Positions 16,101 through 27,811 of a DNA stretch of 64,000 nt are shown in pieces; the first letter of the stretch is position 1; each line of letters opens with the position of its first letter. Under the pieces are notes generated by a model, which was not told where the DNA came from, searched no databases, and saw only the letters and a list, made by a program, of their open reading frames with translations. The stretch is from Xestospongia muta. Its lineage: Eukaryota > Porifera > Demospongiae > Haplosclerida > Petrosiidae. Where the stretch lies: contig OY848920.1 of the NCBI GenBank assembly GCA_963693285.1, positions 7,972,954-8,036,953 on the forward strand. Direction: 5' to 3'. The translations under genes and the position numbers were made by a program.

Positions 16101-17654
16101 ATGGCACGTAATATTCGCAAAATTTTCAGATTTGTACTTTTCTGTATGGCGAGTTCACTTGGTGTAGTAATAGTGGCCTTCTTGGTGTTAGTATGTTTCC
16201 ATGTTCTCCGTACAGAAAGCCTGTCATATGCTCAGTCTACTAGCCTCGTATCACCACAAGATGATAAATCTTCTAGTAACAAAGTGACTGCAGGTCCTAG
16301 TCCTCTTGGTCGAGTGGCGTACGTTACTCTCCTGTATGGTAGAGGCTTTGAACTTGGCGTTCGAGTGTTGGGACAATCTCTCAGGGAGTCTGGAACTAAT
16401 ATAGAGTATGTTTGTCTATGCACTCCAGATGTTCCTGAATCAACCAGAGAAGTGCTAAAGAAAGATGGCTGGACTGTTAAAGTCATCCAGCAAATGGACC
16501 CTGGAGAAGCGCAATTTGATGGTACGTTCAACAAGATGCAGATGTGGACATTGACAGAATATAGACGTATTGTGTGGATTGATGCAGACGCTATAGTCTT
16601 ACAGAACATTGATCATTTATTTCGATGTGGGAACTTCTGTGCAGTTTATCGACATTCGGATTTATTCAATTCAGGAATAATGGTAGTTAAGCCTTCATTA
16701 ACAGAGTTGAGAAAAATTTTAAGGTTGAAAGACAATTTTAACATTTTGCCTCAAGATGCAGCTGTCAATAGCGGACACATTTGGGGTGATCAGAATATAC
16801 TAAACGACTTTTATAACACTGTATATGGATTAAAATATGCTCGAATGTTTGACAAGAGAGATCCTAGCTATCATGAAGAACCAATGCGTTTACCAGCAGG
16901 CTATAACATGGACATTGGTATATATTGTTTAGATGGGCATTGGTACTTACCTAAATCAGAAAGATACATCTTACATTACACACTAGGACCAATGAAGCCA
17001 AACAAATGGTGGTCTTATCCTGTCTTTGATGTGAACTGGAAATGGTATGAACTCAGACGTAGACTACCTAGTCGATATAACGAGTACTCCCTGTGGGATT
17101 TCTCAAATTTGTTGCCAGTGTTCTTAGTTATATCATTAGTCGGCTCTTTTCGGTTTATTTCTTTCCGTTATCGTCTTCTTCCACAGTCCTTTTGTGAGAG
17201 ATTGTGTAAGTTTGTTAGTTTTGATCGTAAAAGTTGGTTAATGTCAGTGTTACCGCTGACACTTGGACTCACATCGGCATATTTTTCTTTCTTTTTTGTT
17301 CCCACCTCCATAACACCTAAGTCAGGATGGTTTATGTACATTATGTGGTTAGTAATATTTTTATGTCTATTTTATGGACCACTGTGTTATGTTCTCTACA
17401 TGGGATCATCTAAGGAGTCAGGCTATGCTAGAAAGTTAATAGAAAGTGTCTTTTATGTTGTTCTACTTACCATTACATGTTTTCTGATTCTCTTTATTTT
17501 ATCTCGTATCACTAGTTTTCATGTTAGATGCAAATTAGTTTTTATGTTTGTATTTTACCTCCTTATTTATTGTCATTTTGCAGGAAAGAGAGTGCTATCT
17601 ATATGGTACTCATCAGGTACTAGAATGCATTCTACTCTCTGCTTACCTTCATAA
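16101..17654 (+). CDS. GT8 family glycosyltransferase, multi-pass membrane (copy 2)
   Basis: Intronless frame of 517 residues from the ATG at 16101. It differs from copy 1 (4225-5775) by one inserted Ser codon in the linker after the N-terminal anchor (around residue 58) and by a few silent changes; the catalytic domain and the membrane part are the same. Key residues are present: DADA metal site in WIDADAIVLQ and HYTLGPMKPNKWW. The C-terminal hydrophobic segments begin near NLLPVFLVISLVG. The expected place is the Golgi or ER membrane with the catalytic domain in the lumen, by analogy with plant IPUT1/PGSIP6; the acceptor is not shown by the sequence. The preservation of every codon between copies fits either an allele or a gene under strong constraint. 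Confidence 0.85.
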   Translation: MARNIRKIFRFVLFCMASSLGVVIVAFLVLVCFHVLRTESLSYAQSTSLVSPQDDKSSSNKVTAGPSPLGRVAYVTLLYGRGFELGVRVLGQSLRESGTNIEYVCLCTPDVPESTREVLKKDGWTVKVIQQMDPGEAQFDGTFNKMQMWTLTEYRRIVWIDADAIVLQNIDHLFRCGNFCAVYRHSDLFNSGIMVVKPSLTELRKILRLKDNFNILPQDAAVNSGHIWGDQNILNDFYNTVYGLKYARMFDKRDPSYHEEPMRLPAGYNMDIGIYCLDGHWYLPKSERYILHYTLGPMKPNKWWSYPVFDVNWKWYELRRRLPSRYNEYSLWDFSNLLPVFLVISLVGSFRFISFRYRLLPQSFCERLCKFVSFDRKSWLMSVLPLTLGLTSAYFSFFFVPTSITPKSGWFMYIMWLVIFLCLFYGPLCYVLYMGSSKESGYARKLIESVFYVVLLTITCFLILFILSRITSFHVRCKLVFMFVFYLLIYCHFAGKRVLSIWYSSGTRMHSTLCLPS

Positions 17655-18675
17655 CTCAGTATAGTTATTAATAGTTATTATATGTATATAATTAATATTA
17701 AGTTTCATTGATATGATTCTTATCAATACAATGTGTATATTATCGCCATCCTTGTCAAAAGTGTAATAGTAATCAAATTTTAACAACTTCTGTATAATGC
17801 GGTTCTGGTAGATGTTGTGTGTGTCTAATGATTTCATTTATTAGAGAATGATTATTGCCTAACGTAGTATATATATATGTAAGTTACGTGAACATAATAT
17901 AAATTGTTTACAGTAACTATTTCTGGAACATTTGTTTAGTTTTGGACAAGACAGTTGTGGAAAATATGCAGCTGTTATGAGTGAGCTAGCGTATGGATTC
18001 GTTGGCAATACTATCTGGCTTCCTTACTAGCATTGTGGTAATGTAGTTGCATAATACATTTCACTTACTTTTATTTGACAAATTAAAATGTCTCTGGTCA
18101 AACTAACACTTGTGTTCACTTTTCAGTGCTATCATAGAGACATTAGTATCATAGAACAGTCCTTATAGCAATGACGGTCGGGTACTGTGTCCTGAATATG
18201 GGATAACAACAGTTGTATTAACTGCCATAGAATATAACTGCAATCTTGGTTGATAACATTATGCCTTCATCACATTGTTAGTTTCATTGACATTACTACT
18301 ACCAATTGTAGCATGCATCAACAAAATGGAACAATAGTACTTCTCATATTAACACGCTGAATAAGACATATCCCATATTGAAAACATCTATTACAAGATT
18401 ATTGTGCTGACAATGCATAAGCACATTAGTGCATGCAAATGGTATAATGTACTGTGTTATACCTTTTTACAATATCACCTCTTTACAAATGCACCCAAAC
18501 AAGTTATTCTATTGGTATATAACACACATTCAATATTTCAAAGTGAAATAACTCTACCTTAGAGCTAGGATGCATTAGTTCCACATTTTAAAGTTGTACT
18601 GTAAGTAAAATTTAATATACAAAAATAGGGTCGTCAATTACGTATTGTACATTAGACAGATTTAAAAGAAATAAT
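17655..18675. other. Intergenic, GT8 to receptor gene G (copy 2)
   Basis: AT-rich interval between convergent genes, almost identical to 5776-6797. No gene, RNA or element is recognised. Confidence 0.6.
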
Positions 18676-21600
18676 TCATTTTTTGACTTCATCTTCTTGC
18701 AAATCAGAGAGTAATATCACCTCGTCACGTTTAATGGGACGAGAACAATATTTCAATATCGCTATGACAATAACAACAAAGACGATGGCTAGAGTCACAA
18801 GAATGCCAATTGTCACAAGAACATAAACAGTAATAACAACTGTGGAGAAGGACTGCCCTATATATAATAAGAGATGACATGATAACAAATTTACAAGGAT
18901 AACATCACATATAATATTACATTTAACAAATTTAAGTCTATTTATTTGACTCAAATAAAGAGGATGTTTTGATAGTTAGACCATATGTACTTATGGTCTA
19001 GCTACCAAAACACCCTCTTTATTCAAATCATTTAAGAAATTAACTTATTTAAAACTATACTAGTTTAGTTTATTAATACTTAAATATCTTTGTATCAAAT
19101 GGAATTTTCAAAACTAGTAAGTGTTAACTACAGAGGTTTCACTATAATCAAATTATAGTGGTACATAGTGTATTGTGTAAGTACATTTACTTCTTAATTG
19201 ACTTAGCTTTGTAGAGTGCATGTTATATGTCATCTATAGCATATAGTACATTTAAGTGTATATGCAGACAGTTATACCCTGTCCATTTATTTATCAATTA
19301 ATCCATCTATCTATCTGTCCAACATTTATCTCATCCATTGATCCATCTGTCCATTATACTATATCTATCCATCCATTCATCTATCAAGTGCAACTTATAT
19401 ATCATGTGGTGTTGGTATATAATCTAGTTTGCTATGTAAACTAAGTTAATCATTTGTCTGTATAAGTAGAACAGCTGGCCAAACTTATTCTGCTTCACAA
19501 TTAATATAATAATAATAATAAATAACAAACCTGATTTTTTATTGGTAGTTGGAGAGGATTTTATAATGATGGGAGCCAAAGTTGAGGATGGAGAAAATCG
19601 AGGCAATCCAGTATGAGTAACCGCTTTTGATGTTGCATGTATAAACTGAGTTTTAATAATGTAATGTGAGGATCTTCGAGTTGGACGTGTTGGACGATAC
19701 GTAGGAACAATAGTGGGTTTGGTTAAGTACATACTTGGACCAAAAAAGAGTGTCTTAGTCAGTAAAGATGTACGAGAATCACGACGACTTGTTAAAGAAC
19801 TCCTGCTTACTGTAGTGCTGAGAAATGTTCCTGAAGTATACGATGATGTTAAACTTGTTGATTTAATCACAGTAATTGATGATGTACATGTGACATTAGG
19901 ACAAAGACATGTGTCCAAAGGTATCTCGGTGAATGGTAGTACAATAAAAGTGAGAAATGGAGTGTGTACTGTAACCTATATCAAATAGATATGGTAACAA
20001 TATGTCTTCTCTGTCTCTGTCTCTCTCTCTCTCTCATTCATTTACCATTCACTGTTTCACTGACTCCTTGTGGTTTACATACATTGTACATGTACAATGT
20101 TAAGTGTACATGTCAATATCCACCCACTCACTATTAGTCAATTTGAGTGGTTAGAAGTTAAGTTACTAGTCTAGAGCTTGGTAATGGTTGCTATCCTAGG
20201 ACACTGTGATAAGTACAAGAGCTTACTTATGGTTGCTATCCTAGGTCGCTGTGATAAGTACAAGAGCTTACTAATGGTTGCTATCCTAGGACACTGATAA
20301 GTACAAGAGCTTACTAATGGTTGCTATCCTAGGTCACTGTGATAAGTACAATAGCTTACTACTGGTTGCTATCCTAGGACACTGATAAGTACAAGAGCTT
20401 AATAATGGTTGCTATCCTAGGTCACTGTGATAAGTACAAGAGCTTACTAATGGTAGCTATACTAGGTCGCTGTGATAAGTACAAGAGCTTACTAATGGTA
20501 GCTATCCTAGTTCATTGTGGTAAGTACAGATGTTTATTAGTCTAGAGCTTACTAATAGTAGGTATATCCTGTGTCACTGTGGTAAGTACTGATGTTCATC
20601 AGTCTAGAGCTTACTAACGGTAGCTATCCTAGGTCACTGTGGTAAGTACTGATGTTCATTAGTCTAGAGCTTACTAACGGTAGCTATCCTAGGTCACTGT
20701 GGTAAGTACTGATGTTTATTAGTCTAGAGCTTACTAACGGTAGCTATCCTAGGTCACTGTGGTAAGTACTGATGTTCATTAGTCTAGAGCATACTAATGG
20801 TAGCTATCCTAGGTCACTGTGGTAAGTACTGATGTTTACTAGTCTAGAGCTTACTAATGGTAGCTATCCTAGGTCACTGTGGTAGGTCCTGATGTTTACT
20901 AGTCTAGAGCTTACTAATAGTAGGTATCCTAGGTCACTGTGGTAAGTACTGATGTTTATTAGTATAGCTATAGTTCTTACCTGAATTCCTAGTGCATCAG
21001 ATTGATTCTGGAGCAAAGTGACCTCTATAATAAAAAACGACACAGGAATTGATTTTGTTTTTGTAATAACATCATCATATATAACATTGTTATCTTGATC
21101 ACGTATAATAGCATGAATTGCTACTGGATTGTGACAGGGTAGTAGTTGAACTGTATACTGATAGCCAAATTCATTTGAACAGATTACAGTATCACAAGCA
21201 GAGTTTGTTGTGCAATCCCCAGTATTAGGATGAGCAGCTAATTCTTTTATTTTAGCACAAGTTTTAGGAGAGATGGTGACTGGAGTAGGTGTGGGTGTGG
21301 TCATATGAGTGAGCGTAGTTGTAGGTGACGGTTTTATTGGACAGTTAGTCTTATCTAGTATAATTACTGTTTGTGGTATCACTGGATACGTTATACCAGA
21401 TAGTATAAGACTCATCTACACGAAAAAATAAGATGGTTCATTGATATATAAATTACATATGAAAAGATGATGCAACTTCTAAGATTATCATATTATTACA
21501 GATAAATAAAATAAATGGAACGAATAAGCAAGTATACAGTTGGACAAATGAAAAAGAAGACCACAAGACCACTTAAAATGTAACGATATATGGACTGTCT

Positions 21601-22250
21601 ACTGTCTATATACTGTCAGTACTAAATACAATGAATTCATGAAATAGTATGACTAATAAACTGATAAAATGCATTACTGAATTATCTAGTATAAATCTAT
21701 TTGTCTCTCTTGTCTATTGAAAATGATTCAAGGCACAAACCACAATAGATATATATGTAATGCACATGTACATGTTCATGTATTACATGTAATGCATGCA
21801 CATGTACATGTATTACATGTAATACATGAACATGTACTTGTATATTACATGTATTAATTTATTACACTTACAGAAATGATCATAGAGTATGGCTTGTGAA
21901 TGACCACAACGTGTACTGGCAGTCCCAAGAGAGTAGAAGAGTTAGTAGAAGAATTGAAAAAATGTTCATACACAACTGAACCAGTTTGACTTTCACTCAC
22001 GATAAATACAACTCCAGGAGGATGTGAACATGGCTGGATCTCTGTTTCAACATCATAGCTAGTTATACCAACATTAAATGTACAATCAAGTCCAGTGCAT
22101 TGTGAGTTGTTAACACACATTGTGTCTACAGGTGATTGACTATTTGCTGCTATACTTAGTATTGACTGACACATACAAACTGATGCATTTAGAGGAACAG
22201 CAGTGAGAGGTATAGCAGCAACAGATACTCCTTGTGTTGTGATCATTCCC

Positions 22251-22321
<71 letters not shown>

Positions 22322-22360
22322 AGGGAGGGAGGGAGGGAGGGAGGGAGGGAGGGAGGGAGG

Positions 22361-22406
<46 letters not shown>

Positions 22407-23183
22407 ATACAAGAACATTAGTTATCATGATAACTACGTTTTGTACATCAACACATTTAGTTGCATATACTTACGTAATCCCTTTACTTAACAAAAAGAA
22501 CTACTGTTAGATCAAAACTACATATTTATCACCCTACAATCTTGTCAACCATCAGTAATACTCCACAGATTGTCTCTTATAATAATTATCAATGTCTAGT
22601 TTATACACTAATATAATAGGTACATTTGTCTAGACACATCTAAATAATGAATTTTATAGATAAGATAATCATCTGCTCAGTGTAAATATATATTCAGGAC
22701 ACTTGTGCTAGTTGTATATAATATGTACAACAGTTACTAGCATTACTAAATCAGTACAAAATGTTTCAATTTAATTATTTATAATGTCATTAGTGTTTCA
22801 AGCATCTTTCAAAATAGTCATAGGACATTTTTTTTCAATTATAATTTTGTTAATTGTTGCATTTTTCATACCTGGACTTGTACTTGTAAATTGTTTCTGT
22901 TCATAGTCCAATAAAAGGAGGAACTGTTGATTGTCACATTAGTGGATTGGTTGAAGGTATATTGATAAGTGGTACCATTGACAGTAACAGTGACATTAAC
23001 CAATACTGGGTCTTGACATTTATCAACAATAAATGTGCTATTTGTTGATGTCATAGAGTTCACACATGTTAGACCAGTACAGTCACCATGTGGTGTACAT
23101 TGTGTGTTCCCTGAAGACACTTGAAGTAAACTTTGACATTGTTCATCTGACGGAGCTGATGAAACAATTGATATAAACACTAT

Positions 23184-23214
<31 letters not shown>

Positions 23215-23515
23215 GGGGAGGAGAGAGAGAGAGAGGGAGAGATTGCTATAATTTAAGAGAGAGAGAGAGGGAGAGATTGCTATAATTTATGTAAAAACAC
23301 ATTGTACTTTATACAATATACATGTAAAACCACAAGTGAGATCAACCTATTAGTACATTCATGCATACATTGTAAAAGGTGCTTGTATGATGAATGTATA
23401 TGCTAGCTAGCTGGTCAGCCTTGGTTATACACTCTTATAAAAGGCAACAGCTACTAAGGTCATTCAAAAACTAACCAACATTTGCCAATAAAACGATGAC
23501 TTGTTGAAGTTCCAT
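18676..23515 (-). CDS. Receptor-like gene G: signal peptide, three Cys-rich repeats, stalk, TM, tail
   Basis: Complete six-exon gene on the minus strand, 595 residues in one frame: 23476-23515 (ATG at 23515, signal core QQVIVLLANV), 22872-23179, 21872-22249, 20981-21415, 19531-19975 and 18676-18857. Exons 2, 3 and 4 each encode an ectodomain repeat with a C-x5-C-x4-C core (CTPHGDCTGLTC, CVNNSQCTGLDC, CTTNSACDTVIC). Exon 5 ends the last repeat (IPLDTCLCPNVTC) and adds a long Ser/Thr-rich stalk with few acidic residues. Exon 6 encodes a hydrophobic span of about 30 residues and a 24-residue tail with an acidic dileucine-type DEVILL motif, often an endocytic sorting signal. N-glycosylation sequons are frequent in the repeats. 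It is a paralogue of plus-strand genes A-F but stands inverted, separated from them by the SCI1-like gene. No named family is recognised; a cell-surface receptor or adhesion role is inferred. Confidence 0.85.
20171..20975. repeat. Minisatellite in intron 4 of gene G (copy 2), 60-bp register
   Basis: Expanded form of 8291-8745. From 20581 to 20940 there are six consecutive units of exactly 60 bases, each beginning near GGTAAGTACTGATGTT (one unit has GGTAGGTCCT) and ending AGGTCACTGT. Before them lie shorter 42-46-base units. The array ends a few bases from the donor of exon 4. Confidence 0.95.
22255..22402. repeat. (GA)n-(GGGA)n-(GA)n compound microsatellite
   Basis: GA run, then a GGGA run, then GA again. 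On the gene-G (minus) strand it is a CT-rich tract that ends about six bases before the acceptor of exon 3 (next to 22249). Confidence 0.97.
23180..23275. repeat. GA and poly-G simple repeat in intron 1 of gene G
   Basis: GA run, a G-tract, more GA, then a duplicated 34-base piece containing GAGAGATTGCTATAATTTA. On the coding strand it is the CT tract immediately before the exon 2 acceptor, the position where the plus-strand paralogues also carry CT microsatellites. Confidence 0.9.
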
Positions 23516-23659
23516 CGCTTTCTCTCCCAAACACTTCTGCACTCACTAAGAGGGTGTGGCAATAAGACTGTCAAGCTTTATAAATTTTTATAGTTTTAGA
23601 AAATTTGTAGTAATATAAAGTACATGTATATAAAATTTGAAGACACAATGTAATTATAG

Positions 23660-26600
23660 TCACCACATAGCTCCTTCTTTCTTGTTTGCTTTAGCCAATT
23701 CTAAAATAGCCTTAAATAAAGAAAGATAAATGTTAATAACATTTTTGAAATCTAATTATGACCCTTGCTAGAATGGCAGTAGTTAAATCTGATTGGTCAA
23801 TTGAAATTCAATCAATTATAAAGTTTTTACTTTACAATATATATATATATAGCGAATACAATGTTACTTGTTATAATATGGTACCTAGAATTACTGTATA
23901 CACTAATATCTCTGAACAAACAACCACTACCATATAAAGCTTATGCTATTAGTATAATGGGCTAAATATGAGTAGACTAACGCTGTAGAACAACATAGCA
24001 TTGTTTGTTATTTTTAATACTGAATTAATACACTAAACCAATCGATATCTCTACATGTCAATGCAGTTTATCATTTCATTGTACTTGTCCATTGGTCTAT
24101 CCATTCGCCTCCTATACATTATTTCATGTATAATACCATCTAGTATTCATACTTACAGCCACTCTGGCTTTTTCTTTAGCCTGATATTCTGAAATCTTTT
24201 GACTAGCGGCTTGTGCTCTCTGCTCTCTAAAATGAAAGTAAGAATCGCAAATGTACATCATATTAGAACACATTAAGTTTAGAGATAAGGCTTTTGTCCA
24301 AGTGATATATTTGTGACTGGATTTGCAAAAAGGGACCACTACTGGTAAAATATTTGTGACCTGATTTGTGAAAAAAACACTGTTAAAACATATCAAAAAA
24401 ACATTTTTACATACATATAGAATAGTTATGCATCTATAGCAACTGTGTGGATACAAAACTGTTTTTAATATGTTTTAACAGTTGTTTTGACACAAGTGGT
24501 CTGTTTTTCCAAATCAGGTCACATTTTTACTATAATAGACGTTGTGGATGTAGTTCATACATACCTTTCTGCTTGTTGTGCTTTTAATTTATCTTTAACA
24601 TTGTGAGTACTAAGAGGAAAGAGTTTTATATTTATAAAATACGTTACATCTATATTGTTATTATTGTTATTGTTGTTATAATTGTTATTATTGTTATTGT
24701 TGTTATTATTGTTATTGTTGTTATAATTGTTATTATTGTTATTGTTGTTATTATTGTTATTATTGTTATTATTGTTATTGTTGTTATTGACATGTACTTA
24801 TCAATGTGCATGTAATTGTAATTATATTTATCCATTTAAACAAAATTACCTGCTTCCCATCAAAATGGAGTCACTTGTATCTAAAGTTGTTAAAGAAACA
24901 GTGATTAATTGTAGCACTTTTAGTACCTGGACTAAGTTCTCTTTCTCTCCTCTGTTCAGCCCTTGCTTTTTTTTTCTCTATCTTAGCAGCATGACCAGTA
25001 GCTTTGGGAAGCAATTCATCCACCACCTATATAAATACACATAGAAAATCTATTACAATTGGTATTATTTAAATGTGTGACTTTATTGTCACTCAATTGA
25101 TTTGAATGTATCTACCATCCACTTTAGTACTGACCATTTCGTGATATTTACGATATTCTTTACGCTCTTTTTTTAAGTGTTCTCTTTCTTTCTCTCTTCT
25201 TTCCTCTTCTTCAAACGGATCAGGATGAGATGACTACAAAGAGAGAACATCACGGTACACATGTTATAAAACTGTAACATTCAGTCATTCTATAGAGTAA
25301 ATGCATGTTATTATATAATATACATGTATATGCTTTTTTATATGGGAAGCTGGTACAGAAGCAATTTGTTGGTCAGTACAATCTAGTGAGTGTACATTGA
25401 TAGGGACTTACAGGCCTTTGGGGACCAATGAGACGTTTAGAGGATAAGGGGTGTGGTCCAATTTTTGATTCTGATTTGGTACTCGTCTTTTTGTCATCAA
25501 AATCTCCAGCTGTCCATGATGATACTTGATCACGTATTGAGCCTAATTTCACCTCATCTCTACCCTCGGAGGACAACTAGACACAAAAAATTATATAAAG
25601 TTTATGTAATATTTAGTTATTTTAAGGGACATTTAACAATCTGAACATTTTATAGATCACCATAGATCATATCAACTTTTTAAAATTCAGTCTATCAAGC
25701 TAGACCCTCCTTCTTTGCTGATGCACATCAAACTCTCCTTCTTTACAAATGCAGCCTTCATTGGAAAGAGAGGAAGGGCCTAGTTCAATAGATCATTTCT
25801 AGTTGTACATAGAGAGAAAAGCCAAAGCATCTTCTCTGGAATTGAATCAAGACCTCTTACTAGTGAAGTGAATGTTCTAACCAATGAACTAGCTGATTAA
25901 TAAACTCTATTAAAATTACCTTCCATTTGTATTTTGTCTGTGTAGAATGTAGTAATGATGAGCTTTGTATACCATCGTAATATTTCTATAACAAAAACCA
26001 AAACTACAATTTAATTTATCTATAGTTATTGATTTTATATACCTTCTTTAACTCTCCATTATTCCATCTTCTTGTAAACTTTTTGAATAGTTTTCTTGAC
26101 TGATCTGATGATAAATCACTGAAGTAGACACCTCTCTGTGTCAGAAAATAACAACATTACAAATTTGAAGATAACACAATCTCATTTTATAAGATATATG
26201 TTATACAGACGTTGCAATATAACTATTTCATTAAAGATTATAGTTATATTTACTACACTTAATGATAGATCCATTTACTACACTTAACGATATATCCATT
26301 TACTACACTCAACGATAGATCCATTTACTACACTTAATGATAGATCCATTTACTACACTTAATGATAGATCCATTTACAACACTTAACGATAGATCCATT
26401 TACTACACTTAATGATAGATCCATTTACTACACTTAATGATATATCCATTTACTACACTTAATGATATATCCATTTACTACACTTAATGATATATCCATT
26501 TACTACAACAAATACTTGATAAAATGCTGATAAGAACATGTACATTACTTTCCTAATTATTAAGTACAAACCTCCTCTGCTAACCATGTACGAAATTCAG

Positions 26601-27446
26601 TACTCTTAATAAAGTAGTCATCTTCTGAAATAAGCTCTATAATCAAAAAAGGCACACACCTCCTTCTTCCCGATATATTTCTTTTACCTTTTATTGATTT
26701 TGACGAGCTCTTCTTTCTTTTCTTTTTTCTTTTCTTACTATCAGAGGTACTACCGTGTCTTCTTTTCTTTAATTTATCAGTCTTGTGCTTGGAGGATAAC
26801 TTGGATTTATCTTCTGAGAAAATAAGTACATCTATAATAATGTTAGTCTCTATTAATACTATTATATATCATTAGTTACATTGGATACACAGTGATAGTT
26901 AATGGGACACACTAAATGAAGGACATCGTCTATAATTAGGGTACTTATTCTAGTCCCAAAAGCAAGACCAGTGTATCATTTAATGTATCGAGGATACATT
27001 TATACTAAGGAATGCTTTCCCAATATAAACCAAAGATCATAAAATGTCCTTTCTTACTTCTACTTACTTGACTTGTGGCTTTTTTTGATATCCTCTTCAC
27101 TATAACTACTTTCTTCATCTGATGACTCGTTTCCTGATGAAGTACTCTCTTCGGAGTCCTCTTCTTCATTGCTATTGTCTCTTTGTTTGTGTGGATCATG
27201 TTCCTGATGTTCACGATGGCGTTTTCTCTCTTTTCTAAAGTAACGTGTGATAACATTAAAAATTAAATGTTTGAAAGTTACTAGTAAATGTTAAATTTAG
27301 AGAAATATTTAAACTCAGAATGATTTGTCATGAGAGGTGTCAGTACATGTATACATGTAATGTGTGACTACTCGTACATGTAGTGCACATTATATAGAAC
27401 ATGTATATACCTTCTTTCCATAATAGCTTGTTGCCAAAGATCACAC
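23660..27446 (-). CDS. SCI1-like conserved nuclear protein, Lys/Glu/Ser-rich
   Basis: Thirteen minus-strand exons join in frame to 366 residues, ending TGA at 23660: 27411-27446, 27068-27234, 26688-26813, 26572-26624, 26043-26135, 25920-25985, 25412-25576, 25135-25233, 24927-25026, 24850-24880, 24565-24609, 24157-24226 and 23660-23710. The N-terminal start exon is not resolved; it should lie between 27447 and 27811. In order, the protein has an acidic Ser/Glu stretch (about residues 30-65), a basic Lys-rich stretch, then the core EDDYFIKSTEFRTWLAEE, YFSDLSSDQSRKLFKKF, RRWNNGELKKKYYDG, then IGPHPLSSKR, a charged helix RREKEREHLKKERKEYR, DELLPKATGHAAKIEKKK, and a final KISEYQAKEK. The core matches what I recall of style cell-cycle inhibitor 1 (SCI1) proteins, a eukaryote-wide nuclear family. 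Its molecular role in animals is not clear. Confidence 0.72.
24312..24523. mobile_element. MITE-like foldback element, copy i
   Basis: About 212 bp with long imperfect inverted ends: TGTGACTGGATTTGCAAAAA at the left, and AATCAGGTCACA at the right after a complementary AGTGGTC block. An inner pair GTTAAAACA/TGTTTTAAC is also present. No coding capacity. It lies in an intron of the SCI1-like gene. Two relatives are at 28693-28931 and 35098-35326. Confidence 0.7.
24655..24790. repeat. (TTATTGTTG)-type trinucleotide repeat
   Basis: ATT/GTT trinucleotide array in an intron of the SCI1-like gene. It yields spurious Ile/Val- or Leu-rich frames on both strands. Confidence 0.95.
26251..26508. repeat. 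25-bp minisatellite, about 10 units
   Basis: Tandem units close to TACTACACTTAATGATAGAT plus CCATT, with variants TATATCC and AACGATA. It lies in the intron between exons 26572-26624 and 26043-26135 of the SCI1-like gene. Confidence 0.95.
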
Positions 27447-27811
27447 CTACATCAATGTAGATTAAGTACATACGCTATATATATATATATATATAGACTA
27501 GTGCCCACTGTCCAGGCTAACATCCTACTAGATTATATTTTACTCCTAAACGACTTTGCTTATGAAGGCTTTTTTGGTCTATCTCCATCATTAATAATCA
27601 TAATTGTAAAACGTATAAAACTCTAATATACAGTAGATACAAGATAGAAGTAGATATACCAACTAGTAAGTACGATAGAGTTGCTTAGACTACCACACAG
27701 TAATGAATTACATACTTGCTTTAGAAATCCACGCCCTTTCACTATTAATTTAAAACCACACCCATCTGTATTCATTAACCACGCGATCTTTATTGCAGGG
27801 AAGACTCTTCA
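27447..27811. promoter_or_regulatory. Divergent promoter region between the SCI1-like gene and receptor gene A
   Basis: The 365 bases contain the likely first exon and promoter of the SCI1-like gene (minus) and the promoter of gene A (plus). The part nearest gene A has a block TGCTTTAGAAATCCACGCC followed by AAAACCACACCCAT, which recurs upstream of gene B (35824-35874), with weaker similarity continuing to about 27500 and 35433. A TA microsatellite lies at 27476-27494. Confidence 0.55.

Larger units (their letters stand above)
11997..21766. repeat. Second copy of a roughly 9.5-kb direct repeat (partner 1-9538)
   Basis: Gene order, intron sequence and intergenic sequence run in parallel with 1-9538 with only scattered substitutions, small indels and microsatellite length changes. 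The offset is about 11.9 kb over most of the length and rises to 12.2 kb past the intron-4 minisatellite. Non-coding DNA is as conserved as coding DNA, which points to alleles or a very recent duplication. Confidence 0.92.

Noticed and set aside
27544..27590. Candidate first exon of the SCI1-like gene (ATG GAG ATA GAC on the minus strand, then a GTAAAA donor)
   Set aside because: Its phase does not fit the next exon at 27446, and a related sequence occurs upstream of gene B, so it is more likely part of the shared promoter block.
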